Source: an uncultured Eubacteriales bacterium (GTDB lineage Bacteria > Bacillota > Clostridia > UBA1381 > UBA9506). Taken from it: a DNA stretch of 17,687 bases. This document shows positions 16,277 through 17,687 of the stretch, piece by piece. The stretch lies in the NCBI GenBank assembly GCA_900545185.1, contig UQYH01000045.1, forward strand, positions 1-17,687, read 5' to 3'. Within the stretch, counting starts at the first letter, position 1. Each line of letters starts with the position of its first letter. A program made the translations under genes and the position numbers. A model generated the notes under the pieces. The model searched no databases. It was not told where the DNA came from and saw only the letters and a list, made by a program, of their open reading frames with translations.

Positions 16277-16283
16277 TATAGCA
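16275..16283 (-). promoter_or_regulatory. Extended -10 promoter for the oxidoreductase/M14 operon, overlapping the divergent -10
   Basis: On the minus strand the sequence reads TGCTATAAT, an extended -10 element. No good -35 lies 17 bases upstream (ATAAAA), as expected for an activator-dependent or extended -10 promoter. Its -10 overlaps the regulator's -10 in the palindrome TATAATTATA (16271-16280). The leader to ATG 16197 would be about 70 bases. Confidence 0.45.
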
Positions 16284-16342
16284 TGAATTTTCTTTATTTT
16301 TATAGTGAAAATGGCCTAATTTCTTAGAAAATGTGCAAATAT

Positions 16343-16349
16343 GGAGGTG
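16343..16349 (+). promoter_or_regulatory. Ribosome binding site deciding the regulator start
   Basis: GGAGGTG lies 6 bases before ATG 16356. The in-frame ATG at 16341 overlaps this site and has none of its own, so the start is taken at 16356. Confidence 0.85.
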
Positions 16350-16355
16350 CCCGTT

Positions 16356-17198
16356 ATGCTGGTGACGGATATTGATTGTTATGTGAAATATCTGCAAAGC
16401 GAAGCAGGCTTTTTTATCTCGCTGCAGCCCTCGCGGCAGGAGGCGGTTGTGAACAACAATTTAATGCATTACGACATGCACGCCAACCCGTATTGCATTT
16501 ATATTAAAACCGAGCAGGCGCGGTGGGAGCGCTGCATTCAGCATCACGAATCGGTTTTTGCAAAGCAAAAAAAAGAACCCTGCTTTTGCATGTGCCCGGC
16601 CGGAGTGTGGGAATATGCCTACCCCGTATATCACGGTGAGGAAAAAATGGCGGTCATTTATGTCAGCGGCTATTGTGCTGATGCCCCAAAAGGCGATGCG
16701 GCGCTTCGTTCGTACTGTCGGGATACGGCGATGGATTATAAAAGCACAAAGGCCGTTTATACGCAATATATAACGCAAAACATCCCCGATCTGCAAAAAA
16801 TCAATACGCTGATTCGTCCGCTGCTTCATATGCTGGAGCTGGCCTATGCGGCTTGCCCCGATACGCCGCAGCACGACACACTGTATGCGGAGGTGCTGTA
16901 TTATTTAAACGAAAATCATACCGAATCGATTACCGTTGCGGACATCAGTCGGCATTTTCATTACAGCCGTTCTACCATCAGCCATATTTTTAAGAAGAAC
17001 AGGGGCAAAAGTATTCGTGCTTATATTTGTGATTTAAGAATTTCGGAAGCCAAAAATCTGCTTGAAAATACTGCGTTGGATGTCACCTCGATTGCACATG
17101 CGCTGGGCTTTTCGGACGCCAACTATTTTTCGGCCACGTTTAAGAAAAAATGCGGCATATCGCCGCTGCAATACCGAAAGCAAAGCCGCAGACATTAG
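16356..17198 (+). CDS. AraC-family regulator with N-terminal PocR-type sensory domain
   Basis: 280 residues from ATG 16356. Residues ~12-110 match the PocR ligand-binding domain: C47 and C60 in PYCIYIK...RWERC, then the cysteine cluster CFCMCPAG (C76, C78, C80) leading to WEYAYPVYHGEEKMAVIYVSGYC. Known PocR domains bind small organic ligands such as hydrocarbon derivatives and diols. A helical linker follows, then the AraC domain ~178-275 with two helix-turn-helix units (TVADISRHFHYSRSTISHIF and LDVTSIAHALGFSDANYFSA). It is divergent from the oxidoreductase/M14 operon across a 158-base gap with overlapping promoters, so it most likely activates that operon in response to its substrate and may control its own gene. 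The six-cysteine pattern could also hold a metal or respond to redox state; that is a guess. Confidence 0.9.
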   Translation: MLVTDIDCYVKYLQSEAGFFISLQPSRQEAVVNNNLMHYDMHANPYCIYIKTEQARWERCIQHHESVFAKQKKEPCFCMCPAGVWEYAYPVYHGEEKMAVIYVSGYCADAPKGDAALRSYCRDTAMDYKSTKAVYTQYITQNIPDLQKINTLIRPLLHMLELAYAACPDTPQHDTLYAEVLYYLNENHTESITVADISRHFHYSRSTISHIFKKNRGKSIRAYICDLRISEAKNLLENTALDVTSIAHALGFSDANYFSATFKKKCGISPLQYRKQSRRH

Positions 17199-17228
17199 AA
17201 ACCCGAACGTCATATGGTGTTCGGGTTT
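17199..17228 (+). terminator. Hairpin terminator after the PocR/AraC gene
   Basis: A perfect 10-base inverted repeat, AAACCCGAAC (17199-17208) and GTTCGGGTTT (17219-17228), begins right after the stop codon. The T-rich part is within the 3' arm and no long T-run follows. It is symmetrical, so it could act in both directions. Confidence 0.7.
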
Positions 17229-17273
17229 CGGACAAGCGCATCTTTTATTTTCTGTGCTAAATGATAAAAATAC

Positions 17274-17302
17274 TTGACATTTAACAAATAATAGGATACA
17301 GT
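17274..17302 (+). promoter_or_regulatory. Promoter-like sequence before a possible non-coding transcript
   Basis: A perfect -35 TTGACA (17274-17279) is followed 17 bases later by TACAGT (17297-17302), which matches four of six -10 positions including the key T, A and final T. Transcription would begin near 17309. The region is A+T-rich, so chance matches are possible. Confidence 0.45.
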
Positions 17303-17308
17303 AATTTA

Positions 17309-17420
17309 TATACAAATGACTATAACGACGTGTCAAAATATGCTCGATAAACTGAAAAATTGTTTTACCGGCCAATATATTAATCAAGGATCGCAACAAT
17401 TGTTGCGGCCTTTTTATTTT
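17309..17420 (+). ncRNA. Possible short untranslated transcript or attenuator leader, about 110 bases
   Basis: This interval runs from the start expected from the promoter-like site at 17274 to the end of a strong terminator. It has no convincing reading frame with a ribosome site. AATTGTT (17358-17364) can pair with AACAATT (17395-17401), which would compete with the terminator stem, as in attenuators. It does not match any riboswitch class I can recognise by eye. It could be a small RNA or a regulated leader for the gene beginning near 17599. Confidence 0.3.
17386..17420 (+). terminator. Intrinsic terminator in the A+T-rich right edge
   Basis: The palindrome CGCAACAATTGTTGCG (17392-17407), extended by AAGG (17386-17389) pairing with CCTT (17409-17412) across a small internal loop, is followed by TTTTTATTTTT. 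The T-run is on the + strand only. No gene on the + strand ends nearby except the regulator, which already has its own hairpin at 17199. Confidence 0.75.
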
Positions 17421-17598
17421 TGTAAAAAAATAGTATATTTTGTCGATTTTGGCTGCTGTTGTAAGGGTAATATTTATAGAATAAGGGATATGTAGCGGTA
17501 GGAATATTAAATGAACATAATATTCGCATTATATAAATAGGTGATTGTAAAAGTAGTGCAACAACAGATTGACAAAAGCAATCAGCCGAGAAAAAGGG

Positions 17599-17687
17599 AT
17601 GATGCATAAAAACAAACAGAAGCAAGGCATCAGAAAAAGACGGTATTCTAAAACCGCCAAGCAGAGGTTTATTGAAAAAAGAAAGCT
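17599..17687 (+). CDS. Possible 5' end of a very basic protein (cut by the window end)
   Basis: From ATG 17599 (or ATG 17602) the frame is open for 29 codons to the window edge and encodes a strongly Lys/Arg-rich start (MMHKNKQKQGIRKRRYSKTA). Only a weak AAGGG precedes it, at too short a distance. I cannot recognise a family from so few residues. It may be a real gene, such as a membrane sensor or DNA-binding protein with a basic N-terminus, or a chance frame. The rest of 17229-17598 holds the possible transcript and terminator listed above and no supported gene. Confidence 0.3.
   Translation, partial: MMHKNKQKQGIRKRRYSKTAKQRFIEKRK

Noticed and set aside
17317..17496. 59-codon + strand frame beginning at ATG 17317
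   Set aside because: It has no ribosome binding site, runs straight through the strong terminator at 17386-17420 and has an unlikely low-complexity composition.
17511..17540. Tiny frame (9 codons) with AGGA 7 bases upstream, a possible leader peptide
   Set aside because: A frame this short with a moderate site arises often by chance, and there is no repeated regulatory codon pattern in it.
17380..17625. Minus-strand 81-codon frame
   Set aside because: It starts at TTG without a ribosome site, spans the + strand terminator and resembles random A+T-rich translation rich in Phe and Tyr.
1..17687. CRISPR array, tRNA, rRNA, insertion sequence or phage genes
   Set aside because: Looked for direct repeats with spacers, cloverleaf-like segments, transposase motifs and phage proteins; nothing convincing was found.

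Overview
The window looks like chromosome from a Clostridia-like (Bacillota) bacterium. The evidence is Gram-positive Shine-Dalgarno sequences, S-layer homology (SLH) surface anchoring, a lipoprotein sugar-binding component, AraC-type regulators and intrinsic hairpin terminators. A gut or anaerobic polysaccharide degrader is a reasonable guess, but no rRNA or other phylogenetic marker is present, so the lineage is an inference.

Left half (1-11859, all + strand). This is a tightly packed run of five genes that behaves like a polysaccharide-utilisation operon. In order: the 3' end of an AraC-type regulator, an extracellular solute-binding lipoprotein, a secreted protein with N-terminal SLH repeats and a long beta-rich part of unknown function, a 1219-residue surface protein (Ig-like and F5/8-type-C modules plus C-terminal SLH repeats), and a large secreted heparinase II/III-like protein with an N-terminal copper-amine-oxidase-type stalk domain. 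The last two overlap or nearly overlap. I infer that the lyase cuts an acidic (uronate-containing) polysaccharide outside the cell, the SLH proteins hold or bind it at the wall, and the lipoprotein passes fragments to an ABC importer whose permeases are not in the window. A strong hairpin terminator ends the unit (11879-11921), followed by a REP/MITE-like palindrome (12000-12059).

Right half (12100-16197, all - strand). Three tightly spaced genes without signal peptides: two FAD-dependent oxidoreductases of the FAD_oxidored type flanking an M14-like zinc hydrolase. The M14-like protein keeps the zinc ligands and catalytic Glu but appears to have lost the residues that bind the substrate carboxylate in classical carboxypeptidases. 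The operon is divergent from a PocR-domain/AraC regulator (16356-17198). The two units share an almost palindromic -10 region in a compact intergenic promoter. I infer a cytoplasmic, ligand-induced catabolic module acting on an unknown oxidisable, amide- or ester-bearing substrate. Whether it processes products of the left-hand lyase cannot be decided from sequence.

Right edge (17199-17687). After a terminator for the regulator there is an A+T-rich stretch. It holds a possible short non-coding transcription unit or attenuator (promoter-like 17274, strong terminator 17386-17420), and then the possible start of a basic protein that runs off the window.
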